Shown here one piece after another: positions 1 through 7,072 of a stretch of DNA of 16,666 nucleotides. This stretch comes from Bacillota bacterium (GTDB lineage Bacteria > Bacillota_C > Negativicutes > JAEYSJ01): contig JAEYSJ010000362.1 of NCBI GenBank assembly GCA_023434855.1, positions 1 through 16,666 of the forward strand, written 5' to 3'. Each line of letters begins with the position of its first letter. Within the stretch, counting starts at the first letter, position 1. Position numbers and translations under genes: made by a program. The notes beneath the pieces were generated by a model. The model saw nothing but the letters and a program-made list of their open reading frames with translations. It was not told where the DNA came from and ran no database searches.

Positions 1-1
1 G

Positions 2-1414
2 GATGTTGCCGGGGTGGATATTGTAGCCGCGGATATAACTGTTCCCATTCATAAAGGGAGTGGTGCAGTAATCGAAATAAACGCCGCTCCGGGAATTCGT
101 ATGCATCATTATCCATCAGCAGGAAAATCACGGGATGTTGCAACACGGATTGTAGATTATCTATTTCCTGACGAAAAAAATGGCCGGATACCGATCGTGG
201 CTGTTACCGGCACAAATGGCAAAACTACCGTAACACGTATGATCAACCATATATGGCAGGTGGCTGGTTATCATACAGGCATGACTACAACCGACGGCAT
301 ATACATTGACGGACAGCTTATATTGGCTGGCGATACTACCGGGCCTGACAGCGCAAAAATGGTGTTAACAGATCCGGCCGTTGAGGTTGCAGTACTGGAA
401 ACGGCAAGGGGCGGTATAATCCGTGGTGGTTTGGCCTTTGATAAATGTGATGTAGGTATCATAACTAACATTACTGAAGATCATATTGGGCAGGACGGTA
501 TTGAAAATTTGGAGGACCTGGCTCACATCAAAGCCTTGATTGTTGAGACAGTCCGGTCAGGTGGAGCTGCCCTTCTGAATGCGGACGACCCATACGTTGC
601 TGCCATGGCTGCCAGGGTTCAGGGAGAAATTGTCTATTTTAGCGTTGAACCTGACAATATAGTAGTACGCCGTCATTTAGGGATTGGCGGTAAAGCTTTT
701 TTCGTCAAAGATGATATCATTTATGCCGCTTACGGCAGTTTAGCCAGACCGATTATTCATGCAGCCGATATTCCGATAACGTTAGGCGGTATTGCTATGC
801 ATAATTTGCAAAATGCATTGATTGCAGCAGCTGCCTGTTATTGTCTGAAGGCCCCAATTGCCCGAATACGTCAGGGACTAAGCACGTTTGATCAAAATCC
901 CGGCAGGCTTAATCTAATGACAATTGATGATTTTCGAGTTTGTGTCGACTATGGCCATAATCCTGCCAGTTACCAGGCACTTGTTAATACTGTAAGGCGA
1001 ATGGGAGCAAAACGTTTGGTTGGGGTGATAGCGGCACCGGGGGACAGGCGTGATGACGTTATTATTAATACCGGACGGATAGCAGGGTTAGGTTTTGATT
1101 ATATTTACATCAAAGAAGACAGTGATCTCAGGGAGCGGCTGCCAGGACAAACCGCTGCGCTGTTGCGACAGGGCGTACTGGAAACAGGTTTCGAACCAGC
1201 AAGGATTGTTACTGTCTTATCCGAAAGTGAGGCAGTTGAAAATGCGCTTAAGAACACGGAACCGGGAGATTTAATCGTAATTTTTTATGAAAAATATGAC
1301 GTTGTCATGGATGCAATTAACAAGTTTCGTGAAAATATCGGTAACAGTATGGAGTATAATTATAATACCGGGGTTAATGAGCAGATTATTGTTCCCAATG
1401 TCGAAATAGTATAA
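2..1414 (+). CDS. cphA: Cyanophycin synthetase, C-terminal part (5' truncated by window edge)
   Basis: The reading frame is already open at base 2, so the true start lies outside the window. About 470 residues are visible; full-length CphA is roughly 870-900. The first residues (DVAGVDIVAADI, then EINAAPGIRMHHYPS) match the end of the ATP-grasp domain, which adds aspartate to the backbone. A Mur-ligase-like domain follows: P-loop VTGTNGKTT near residue 68-76 of the fragment, ETARGGIIRGGL, and TNITEDHIG. This domain adds arginine to the aspartate side chains of the storage polymer multi-L-arginyl-poly-L-aspartate. The intact P-loop argues for CphA1-type activity over a degenerate CphA2 form. 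The C-terminus (PGDLIVIFYEKYDVV) is intact and ends at TAA. The enzyme is cytoplasmic, acting on insoluble granules. No cyanophycinase (cphB) is visible in the window. Confidence 0.93.
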   Translation, partial: DVAGVDIVAADITVPIHKGSGAVIEINAAPGIRMHHYPSAGKSRDVATRIVDYLFPDEKNGRIPIVAVTGTNGKTTVTRMINHIWQVAGYHTGMTTTDGIYIDGQLILAGDTTGPDSAKMVLTDPAVEVAVLETARGGIIRGGLAFDKCDVGIITNITEDHIGQDGIENLEDLAHIKALIVETVRSGGAALLNADDPYVAAMAARVQGEIVYFSVEPDNIVVRRHLGIGGKAFFVKDDIIYAAYGSLARPIIHAADIPITLGGIAMHNLQNALIAAAACYCLKAPIARIRQGLSTFDQNPGRLNLMTIDDFRVCVDYGHNPASYQALVNTVRRMGAKRLVGVIAAPGDRRDDVIINTGRIAGLGFDYIYIKEDSDLRERLPGQTAALLRQGVLETGFEPARIVTVLSESEAVENALKNTEPGDLIVIFYEKYDVVMDAINKFRENIGNSMEYNYNTGVNEQIIVPNVEIV

Positions 1415-1459
1415 AAAATGCTAATTTGAGCCGAAAATAGTACATTTTGAAAAAATATT

Positions 1460-1489
1460 TTGGTATTTGGCAGGCAAACCCCCTATAAA
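1460..1489 (+). promoter_or_regulatory. Possible sigma-A promoter upstream of cheW
   Basis: TTGGTA (1460-1465) and TATAAA (1484-1489) are separated by 18 nt in an AT-rich gap after cphA. A second reading is TTGGCA (1467-1472) with TAGAAT (1492-1497), spacing 19. Both are moderate matches. The second would start transcription inside the hairpin described at 1478-1526. Confidence 0.35.
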
Positions 1490-1526
1490 TGTAGAATATA
1501 ATAAATTTAAATTTCTATATGGGGGT
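1478..1526 (+). promoter_or_regulatory. Hairpin that would sequester the cheW ribosome-binding site
   Basis: ACCCCCTATA (1478-1487) can pair with TATA-T-GGGGGT (1516-1526): ten pairs with one bulged T (1520). The 3' arm is the G-rich Shine-Dalgarno sequence of the cheW-like gene. The loop contains the 12-nt palindrome AAATTTAAATTT (1503-1514). If transcribed from the upstream promoter candidate, the fold would hide the ribosome-binding site. Regulation is inferred, not shown. Confidence 0.4.
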
Positions 1527-1532
1527 GTATAT

Positions 1533-2018
1533 TTGATTATGGAAATTGCTGACCAGGGCCAAAATATCCAGGAATTGCAGTTAGTTATTTTTCGCCTTGC
1601 TAAAGAAGAATATGGCCTACCTATTACTCAAGTGCAGGAAATAAATCGTTTGGTTCCTATTACTAAATTGCCGCAAACACCATCTTTTATGGAAGGAATC
1701 ATTAATCTCAGGGAGCGCATCATTCCTGTTATAGACCTGAGAAAACGTTTTCAGCTTGACTTGGCGGACTGTACTGATGATACACGAATCATTATTGTGG
1801 AAGTCAACGGACAGACTGTAGGTGTGATTGTTGATGCAGTAACAGAAGTTGTGCGCCTGGTTTCCACCAGCGTTGAACCACCTCCTCCGTCCTTTGTGCT
1901 TGATGCTAAATATATTCATGGCGTTGGTAAACTGGATAACCGGTTGCTCATTCTATTAAATATCGATAATATTCTAAGTGAGCAGGAAGAAATTGCATTA
2001 CAGCAAATGAGTAAATGA
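1533..2018 (+). CDS. CheW-like chemotaxis scaffold protein (orphan)
   Basis: The product is about 161 residues, the usual length of a single CheW domain (about 150-170). The hallmark segment IINLRERIIPVIDLRKRF corresponds to the CheW motif of the INLRG..IPVIDLR type, and the strands IIIVEVNGQTVGVIVDAV and LLILLNIDNIL complete the SH3-like fold. CheW couples chemoreceptors to the kinase CheA at the membrane-associated array. I chose TTG 1533 because it lies 7 nt after the GGGGG run at 1521-1525. ATG 1539 is the alternative, but 13 nt is a long spacing. No CheA, receptor or flagellar gene is nearby, so the partner is unknown. The stop codon is 1 nt before the ispE start, which implies cotranscription and probable coupling. 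Confidence 0.85.
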   Translation: MIMEIADQGQNIQELQLVIFRLAKEEYGLPITQVQEINRLVPITKLPQTPSFMEGIINLRERIIPVIDLRKRFQLDLADCTDDTRIIIVEVNGQTVGVIVDAVTEVVRLVSTSVEPPPPSFVLDAKYIHGVGKLDNRLLILLNIDNILSEQEEIALQQMSK

Positions 2019-2019
2019 A

Positions 2020-2910
2020 ATGAAAACATCCGTAATGGGCGAGGTAAGAGTAAAGGCTTTTGCCAAGATAAACTTAGCGCTTGACGTGCTGCACAAAAGG
2101 GATGATGGATATCACCAGGTCGAAATGATCATGCAGGCCATCGACCTCGCTGATAGCGTAATACTCCTTGAACAGGACGGGGATGTTACCGTTAAGGCTA
2201 ATATCCCCGCCCTTGCATGTGACAATACCAATCTGGCTTATCGCGCGGCAGAACTCTTAAAGAATAAGTTTAATATTAAACGGGGAGTAAAAATTGTATT
2301 AGATAAAAAAATCCCTATGGCTGCGGGGTTAGCAGGAGGCAGTGCCAATGCGGCCGCAGTTCTTAAGGGATTAAATGTCCTATGGAATTTGGGATTGACA
2401 ATTCCTCAACTGGAGAAGTTGGGGGCCGGTTTAGGCTCAGATATACCTTTTTGTCTCCGGGGAGGAACTATGCTTGCCGGTGGACGGGGCGAGATACTTT
2501 CGCCGTTGCCTGATTTGCCTGAATGTTATGTGGTACTGGCTAAACCAAACGCCAATGTATCTACAGCTTGGGTATATGGGCAATACAGGCCGGAAAAGGT
2601 AATGCAGCACCCTGACATTCAGGGGATGATTGGCTGTCTCCAGAAACGGGATTTGCCCGGTGTAGCTGCCAAGGTCTGCAACGTATTGGAAAATGTAACA
2701 ATACCTGCACATCCGGAAATCAGACAATTAAAAGAGTATATACTGCGGCATGGAGCAATTAATAGTCTGATGTCCGGGAGTGGGCCTACTGTTTTTGGTC
2801 TGACGAATGAAATATCCCAGGCGGAATTTATCGCCAAGAAATTGAAAAGCCATGCCAATTTCGGTAAAATGGAAATAATGGTGGCAAAAACACTTGCCGG
2901 GAATAATTAA
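2020..2910 (+). CDS. ispE: 4-diphosphocytidyl-2-C-methyl-D-erythritol kinase
   Basis: This GHMP-family kinase phosphorylates CDP-ME with ATP in the non-mevalonate (MEP) isoprenoid pathway in the cytoplasm. It has 296 residues, the normal length. The N-terminal strand VKAFAKINLALDVL carries the substrate-pocket lysine K16. The glycine-rich phosphate loop PMAAGLAGGSANAA spans about 99-112. The catalytic aspartate is D141 in LGSDIPF, and the C-terminal GHMP motif is SGSGPTVFG. The phosphate loop has N110 where many IspE proteins have D (GGSSDAA). The two catalytic residues are intact, so activity is expected. ATG 2020 is 1 nt after the cheW stop; ATG 2035 is an in-frame alternative closer to the usual N-terminus. 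Neither has a strong Shine-Dalgarno sequence, suggesting translation is coupled to cheW. Confidence 0.97.
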   Translation: MKTSVMGEVRVKAFAKINLALDVLHKRDDGYHQVEMIMQAIDLADSVILLEQDGDVTVKANIPALACDNTNLAYRAAELLKNKFNIKRGVKIVLDKKIPMAAGLAGGSANAAAVLKGLNVLWNLGLTIPQLEKLGAGLGSDIPFCLRGGTMLAGGRGEILSPLPDLPECYVVLAKPNANVSTAWVYGQYRPEKVMQHPDIQGMIGCLQKRDLPGVAAKVCNVLENVTIPAHPEIRQLKEYILRHGAINSLMSGSGPTVFGLTNEISQAEFIAKKLKSHANFGKMEIMVAKTLAGNN

Positions 2911-2920
2911 TACTACTATG

Positions 2921-2982
2921 GAGGTTGTTTATAATGCCCAGAAGTGGGGAAGCAATGAATGGGCGTTTTTTGAAACAGTCTC
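2921..2982. repeat. Short (62-bp) family 1 palindromic repeat; also a terminator-like hairpin
   Basis: The left end GAGGTTGTTTATAATGCCCA and the right end from TGGGCG to CAGTCTC are imperfect inverted repeats. Both ends match those of the 126-bp element at 9754-9879, and GAAGCA just inside the right end is also shared, so this looks like an internally deleted copy. TGCCCA (2935-2940) pairs with TGGGCG (2960-2965) and is followed by six T (2966-2971), so on the + strand it resembles an intrinsic terminator for the cheW-ispE transcript. It ends 2 nt before the G-run that serves as the gntR ribosome-binding site. Confidence 0.7.
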
Positions 2983-2997
2983 CTGGGGGGGAAGAAG

Positions 2998-3693
2998 ATG
3001 GAAAGGCGTCTACTGCCAATCAGATTAGATAGTTATCAGCCACTTAGAGAGGTGGTATGTGAAACACTGCGTGAAGCTATCATTAATGGAGTGTTAAATC
3101 CGGGTGAACGTTTGATGGAAATTCAGCTAGCAGAGGAATTGGGAGTTAGCCGTACGCCTGTACGGGAAGCTATCCGCAAGTTGGAACTGGAAGGATTTGT
3201 CGTAATGGTGCCACGGCGTGGAACTTACGTAGCCGACCTGTCCATTAAGGATATCAACGAGGTATTCGAAGTCCGCACCGCGCTGGATGTATTGGCAGCC
3301 GGTCTGGCGGCTGAGCGGATTACCGAGGAAGAACTGGAGCAAATGGAGCGTTTGTTGGTGCAGATCGGTGAGTATATTGACAACGGTGATCTGGATAAAA
3401 TAGTAGAAGTTGACAGTCAGTTCCATGATATTTTGTATCGGGCCAGTCGCAATGACCGGCTGGTAGGCATCATCAATAACCTGCGTGAGCAGCTTACCCG
3501 TTTTCGTTCGATTTCGATGTCTTATCCCGGCCGGCTCAAAAATACCCTTGAAGAACATGCCCGTTTAGTTGAGGCGCTGGCCCAGCGCAATGTGGAACTG
3601 GTTCAGCAAGTGGCCATAGAACATATGGAGAATTCCGAACAGACGTTGCTGCTTGATTTGGCTCAACGGAGAAACGGGCCTAACGGTAAGTAA
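2998..3693 (+). CDS. GntR-family transcriptional regulator, FadR/FCD subfamily
   Basis: This 231-residue protein has an N-terminal winged helix (about 12-80) with the recognition segment ELGVSRTPVREAIRKLE, followed by an all-helical FCD ligand-binding domain (about 85-220). The FCD metal ligands appear intact: D139-x3-H143 in DSQFHDIL, H187 in EEHARL, and H209 in IEHME. Such proteins are dimeric DNA-binding regulators, usually released by a carboxylate or similar small metabolite. ATG 2998 follows a GGGGGGG-GAAG ribosome-binding site (2985-2995). The ligand and targets cannot be read from the sequence. Being followed by a nucleotidyltransferase gene and preceded by ispE suggests local control but does not prove it. 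Confidence 0.92.
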   Translation: MERRLLPIRLDSYQPLREVVCETLREAIINGVLNPGERLMEIQLAEELGVSRTPVREAIRKLELEGFVVMVPRRGTYVADLSIKDINEVFEVRTALDVLAAGLAAERITEEELEQMERLLVQIGEYIDNGDLDKIVEVDSQFHDILYRASRNDRLVGIINNLREQLTRFRSISMSYPGRLKNTLEEHARLVEALAQRNVELVQQVAIEHMENSEQTLLLDLAQRRNGPNGK

Positions 3694-3708
3694 CCCCGTA
3701 GCAAAAAG

Positions 3709-3748
3709 CTGAATATAGGAATTCAGTGGTGGGGATTTTGCCCCGCTA
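3709..3748 (+). terminator. Two adjacent hairpins after gntR, possible weak terminator
   Basis: CTGAAT (3709-3714) pairs with ATTCAG (3721-3726) around a 6-nt loop. Immediately after, TGGTGGGG (3727-3734) pairs with CCCCGCTA (3741-3748), with two G-T pairs. No U-tract follows the second stem directly, so termination is uncertain. The stretch to the next start at 3838 otherwise shows only an AT-rich leader. Confidence 0.25.
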
Positions 3749-3837
3749 AGCTAAAAAATTTTGACTTCTGCCAAGAAAACTGGGAGTATCGGAATCTAAT
3801 TCACTAATTACTGTATAAGATAGTAGGGGGTTTAGGT

Positions 3838-4602
3838 ATGTACGATGCCATAATACTGGCCGGTGGTGAAAATAGTAAATATTTAACCAAGTTTTCTCAT
3901 CAGGCGTATGAGGCGATGATTGAAATATCCGGTAAGCCGATGGTAACATTTGTTGCCGAAGCATTGGCCGCCAGCCCCCATGTTGAACGTATTTTTGTAA
4001 TAGGTCCGTTAAAAGAACTTGCTAATTGTAATTTTCCTGAGCGTACCATTATCTGCCAAAGCGGCGGGACAATAATTGAGACAATCAGGCTGGGTATGGA
4101 GAGGCTGGGGCACAGCAACAAGGTGCTTGTCGCAACTGCTGACATTCCATTACTGACGGCAAATGCTATTGATGATTTTCTCGTGCAATGTGCCAGCATT
4201 GAAGCTGATCTTTATTACCCGATTGTTTCCGAGGAGGTAAATAACCATCACTTTCCGGGAAATAAACGTACTTACGTGCGTTTAAAAGAGGGTACATATA
4301 CGGGTGGCAACTTATTTCTGGTTAACCCTGAAATTGTACCTCGTTGTATGAAAGTTGCCGATCAGATTATTGCCCATCGTAAAAATCCCTTGCAACTATG
4401 CCGCATTTTAGGCTGGTCGTTTGTCCTAGGTTTTTTGTTTCATACTTTAAGCTTGCATAAAGTGGAAAAACGAGTATCGGAAATCCTTGGCATTACAGGT
4501 GCGGTAATACAATCCGGGTATCCTGAACTGGGAATTGATGTGGATAAGCCCAGCGATCTGGAATTGGTACGTACGGTATATTCATACAGAATGCAGACTT
4601 AA
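3838..4602 (+). CDS. MobA-like nucleotidyltransferase (NTP transferase domain), substrate unknown
   Basis: This 254-residue protein begins MYDAIILAGG, the nucleotide-binding start of the GT-A-like nucleotidyltransferase fold (LAGG at 7-10). The metal-binding aspartate lies in TADIPLL (D102), and the later segment GGNLFLVNP resembles the substrate side of MobA/CofC/IspD-type enzymes. Such enzymes transfer a nucleotide from an NTP to a phosphorylated or cofactor substrate. The usual loop GxGTRM is replaced by GGENSKYL, so the phosphate contacts differ from GlmU- or RmlA-type enzymes. The C-terminal 75 residues are mostly helical and not recognised. ATG 3838 follows a GGGGG ribosome-binding site (3826-3830). 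It may be cotranscribed with gntR. I do not assign a reaction. Confidence 0.8.
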   Translation: MYDAIILAGGENSKYLTKFSHQAYEAMIEISGKPMVTFVAEALAASPHVERIFVIGPLKELANCNFPERTIICQSGGTIIETIRLGMERLGHSNKVLVATADIPLLTANAIDDFLVQCASIEADLYYPIVSEEVNNHHFPGNKRTYVRLKEGTYTGGNLFLVNPEIVPRCMKVADQIIAHRKNPLQLCRILGWSFVLGFLFHTLSLHKVEKRVSEILGITGAVIQSGYPELGIDVDKPSDLELVRTVYSYRMQT

Positions 4603-4628
4603 GCGCGATGAAATATCGTGCTTTTTTT
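4602..4628 (+). terminator. Intrinsic terminator after the nucleotidyltransferase gene
   Basis: AGCGCGAT (4602-4609) pairs with ATCGTGCT (4615-4622): eight pairs with one G-T, and a 5-nt loop. It runs into seven T (4622-4628). The first arm begins on the last base of the stop codon. Confidence 0.85.
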
Positions 4629-4691
4629 GTTAGCCATCATCTTGGAAAGTACAAGTTTAAAATTGTAGACAGTCTGTGCTGGTATCTTTTG

Positions 4692-4858
4692 AACCACAGA
4701 GGTCACAGAGGACACAGAGTGGAACGGCTCGATGTTCATCTCGCTGGGAATAAGGGATTGGCGCACTAACCATGATAAAGTTTAATACATAGAGTTCAGG
4801 CATATCTAGGAATAAGTAATAATAAAACCCCTCTGCGTCCTCTGTGGTTAGCCGTTCC
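4692..4858. repeat. Family 2 intergenic element, CACAGAGG type
   Basis: The left arm is three tandem 9-bp units, CCACAGAGG, TCACAGAGG and ACACAGAG (4694-4719), preceded by AA. The right arm CTCTGCGTCCTCTGTGGTT (4831-4849) pairs with the first 11 nt (4692-4702, perfect) and the last 8 nt (4712-4719, one mismatch), leaving the middle unit unpaired. A second perfect 9-bp pair, GGAACGGCT (4721-4729) and AGCCGTTCC (4850-4858), is interlocked with the first, not nested. About 100 nt of unrecognised AT-rich sequence lies between. It contains no supported gene. Similar CACAGAGG-type intergenic repeats occur in many bacterial genomes. Confidence 0.75.
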
Positions 4859-4905
4859 CCAAAGGCGGCGTTAGCGGTTTTCTTACACTTTTTTAAGCAG
4901 GTCAT

Positions 4906-4940
4906 GCAGGAATTGTTATATTAACAGAGAAACTGAATAA
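4906..4940 (+). promoter_or_regulatory. Candidate promoter of purR-ilvA, sigma-H-like
   Basis: GCAGGAATTG (4906-4915), a 12-nt spacer and AGAAAC (4928-4933) resemble a sigma-H promoter (AGGAWWT, then GAAT). The same arrangement occurs before glmU at 7073-7100. A weaker sigma-A alternative overlaps it: TTGTTA (4913-4918), 16 nt, GAATAA (4935-4940). The palindrome TGTTA-TAT-TAACA (4914-4926) lies inside. Confidence 0.35.
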
Positions 4941-4996
4941 AAACGCTGCATTTGGGGATAATGTTCGGTGTTTCCCGGGCAATGGAGGAAGAACTG

Positions 4997-5803
4997 ATGG
5001 ATAAAGTACGGAGAATAGAACGTGTTGTGGCTTTAACCAAGCTATTAACAGATATGCCTGGCCATTTGTTTTCTCTTAGCTATTTTAGCGACTTATTTGG
5101 GACGGCTAAATCTACCTTAAGTGAGGATATGGTAACTATCAAGCAGGTCGTACAGCAATTTGGTCTGGGTACGCTGGAAACGGTTTCCGGGGCTGCGGGA
5201 GGGGTTAAATATGTACCAGCCCGTTCTTCTGTTGCTGTAAATAAATTTTTAACTGAACTTGCCGACAGACTGGCGCAGCCGGAGCGTATTATACCCGGCG
5301 GTTTTTTATACATGACAGATATACTGTTTACACCTAGCTTGATGGTGCAGGTCGGCGAGATATTCATGACCAGATTTCGGCATTTAGCTCCTGAGTATAT
5401 AATGACAATGGAAACAAAAGGTATACCCTTGGCTTTTATGACTGCCAGGGCTTTTGACTTACCATTGGTTGTTGTCCGGCAGGGCAGCAAAGTAACTGAG
5501 GGACCGTCCGTAAGTATCAATTATGTAACAGGCTCTGCCAGGCGAATCCAGACGATGTCATTGTCGCGCCGTGCCATTCCCGCAGGTGCGCGCGTGTTGA
5601 TAATTGACGATTTTATGAAAGCAGGCGGTACGGCCAGAGGGATGGTAGATCTGGCTCGCGAGGTAGATGCGAATGTGGTAGGTACAGGTGTATTAGTGGC
5701 CACAGCCGAGCCGGACGAAAAATTGATTGAAGAATACCAAGCACTGCTCATGTTATATGAAATAGATCAGCATACTAAGAAAATAGACATCAGGCCAAAA
5801 TAG
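4997..5803 (+). CDS. purR: Purine operon regulator PurR (Gram-positive, PRPP-responsive)
   Basis: The product is 268 residues and closely follows the Bacillus subtilis PurR layout. An N-terminal winged helix (about 1-70, including YFSDLFGTAKSTLSEDM) precedes a phosphoribosyltransferase-like domain. The PRPP-binding motif LIIDDFMKAGGT is at about 201-212, and GAAGGVKY, TEGPSVSINYVTGS and RIQTMSLSRR are all recognisable. It represses purine genes and is relieved by PRPP. The frame is open upstream to 4952, but ATG 4997 has the ideal ribosome-binding site GGAGG (4984-4988) 8 nt before it and matches the family N-terminus. The next gene starts 10 nt after the stop. Confidence 0.95.
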   Translation: MDKVRRIERVVALTKLLTDMPGHLFSLSYFSDLFGTAKSTLSEDMVTIKQVVQQFGLGTLETVSGAAGGVKYVPARSSVAVNKFLTELADRLAQPERIIPGGFLYMTDILFTPSLMVQVGEIFMTRFRHLAPEYIMTMETKGIPLAFMTARAFDLPLVVVRQGSKVTEGPSVSINYVTGSARRIQTMSLSRRAIPAGARVLIIDDFMKAGGTARGMVDLAREVDANVVGTGVLVATAEPDEKLIEEYQALLMLYEIDQHTKKIDIRPK

Positions 5804-5813
5804 GAGGACTTTC

Positions 5814-7025
5814 ATGAGTAGCAACCTAACTTTATCCGACATTCAGCAGGCTCAGACGGCCATGAATGGTGTAGTTCACGTGACGCCACTTGATAAAAGC
5901 AGTACTTTTAGTAAGATGACCGGATATGATGTTTATTTGAAACTGGAAAACCTCCAGAAAACGGGATCATTCAAAATCAGGGGCGCGTATAATAAAATAT
6001 ATTCTCTTACTAATGATGAGAAGTCGCGGGGGGTAATAGCCGCTTCCGCCGGTAATCATGCTCAGGGAGTGGCTTACGCTGCCCGGATGGCCCGGACGAA
6101 GGCAACGATTGTCATGCCGGAAGCGGCACCGTTGGCCAAAATAACAGCTACGCGCGGCTACGGCGCTGAAGTTGTGCTAAGCGGGGCGGTATATGACGAC
6201 GCCTTTGAAAAAGCCAAAGAATTGCAGCATTCAAATGGCCAGACTTTTATTCACGCATTTGATGATCTTGAGGTAATTGCCGGGCAGGGGACGGTCGGCC
6301 TGGAAATAATTCAGGCGCTGGAAGATGTTTCGGCTATTGTCGTGCCTATTGGCGGCGGCGGATTAATTGCCGGGATAGCAGCTGCTGTCAAGGAGAGTGC
6401 CCCCCATGTTAAAATATACGGTGTGCAGGCGCAGGGGGCCCCGGCGATGTACATATCTAAACATGCTCACACTGTTAAAACTACGCCTGATGCTGTGACT
6501 ATGGCTGATGGTATTGCTGTAAAAGTTCCCGGTGATCTGACTTTTGCCATTATTGACAAGTATGTGGACGATATAGTTGTTGTTGATGATGAGGCGATTG
6601 CCAGTGTAATTCTCATGCTTTTGGAACGGGCCAAAATGATGGTTGAAGGGGCCGGTGCAGTTAGTTTGGCAGCGGTTCTGAATGACAAGATTCCTGCTAG
6701 AGGCAAAGTTGTCAGTGTTATTTCCGGTGGCAATATTGATGTTAACTTTATTTCCCGGATTATCGAACGGGGCTTGGTTAAGATCGGGCGCAGGGTGAAA
6801 ATTTCCACACTAATAAATGACCGTCCCGGGGTTCTGCAGCAATTACTCACAATTATTGCCAAATCCAAGGCTAATGTAATTAATGTGTATCATGACCGGG
6901 TAGAACGCAATGTGCCTATTGGTCAGGCAGTAGTTGAAATTAGCCTGGAAACGCGGGATGCATTGCATACTGAGCAGATTTTAACTAGTTTGCGGCAGGA
7001 AGGCTACAGTGCACAAATTATTTGA
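5814..7025 (+). CDS. ilvA: Threonine ammonia-lyase (threonine dehydratase) with C-terminal ACT domain
   Basis: This PLP enzyme deaminates threonine to 2-oxobutanoate, the first step toward isoleucine. It has 403 residues, the medium-length form with one ACT domain. The PLP lysine is K54 in KTGSFKIRGAYNK, the substrate loop is ASAGNHAQG, and the phosphate-binding loop is IGGGGLIAG. The ACT domain (about 326-403, KISTLINDRPGVLQQLLTII) should bind an amino acid effector. The gene follows purR by 10 nt with a GGAGGA ribosome-binding site, so the two are probably cotranscribed. A tdcB name is possible; the ACT domain argues against the short catabolic E. coli TdcB type. No other isoleucine genes are nearby. 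Confidence 0.92.
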   Translation: MSSNLTLSDIQQAQTAMNGVVHVTPLDKSSTFSKMTGYDVYLKLENLQKTGSFKIRGAYNKIYSLTNDEKSRGVIAASAGNHAQGVAYAARMARTKATIVMPEAAPLAKITATRGYGAEVVLSGAVYDDAFEKAKELQHSNGQTFIHAFDDLEVIAGQGTVGLEIIQALEDVSAIVVPIGGGGLIAGIAAAVKESAPHVKIYGVQAQGAPAMYISKHAHTVKTTPDAVTMADGIAVKVPGDLTFAIIDKYVDDIVVVDDEAIASVILMLLERAKMMVEGAGAVSLAAVLNDKIPARGKVVSVISGGNIDVNFISRIIERGLVKIGRRVKISTLINDRPGVLQQLLTIIAKSKANVINVYHDRVERNVPIGQAVVEISLETRDALHTEQILTSLRQEGYSAQII

Positions 7026-7042
7026 TGCGTGTATTCAACCCA

Positions 7043-7063
7043 GTTCGAAAACGGAACGTTTTT
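7043..7063 (+). terminator. Weak terminator-like hairpin after ilvA
   Basis: GTTCG (7043-7047) and CGGAAC (7052-7057) form a short stem with one bulge and an AAAA loop, followed by five T (7059-7063). The stem is only about five pairs, so efficiency is doubtful. Confidence 0.3.
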
Positions 7064-7072
7064 CTCAGTAGG

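Noticed and set aside
2340..2352. IspE phosphate loop with Asn in place of the common Asp (GGSANAA) as a sign of inactivation
   Set aside because: K16 and D141, the catalytic residues, and the rest of the loop are intact, so loss of function is not supported.
2934..3032. 32-codon open frame with a good ribosome-binding site (GGAGG then ATG 2934)
   Set aside because: It lies within the short family 1 repeat and overlaps the gntR start in another frame. The apparent ribosome-binding site is the conserved GAGG end of the repeat.
4694..4849. CRISPR-like appearance of repeated CACAGAGG units
   Set aside because: The units are contiguous 9-bp tandem repeats in opposing arms without regular spacers, so this is not a CRISPR array.
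4657..4905. 82-residue - strand frame over the gap before purR
   Set aside because: It is a read-through of the CACAGAGG repeat (giving a CVLCDLC-type string) and terminator flank, with no family features.
4914..4926. TGTTA-TAT-TAACA palindrome as a PurR operator
   Set aside because: It does not resemble the CCGAAC-type PurBox arms; its short AT-rich symmetry can occur by chance.
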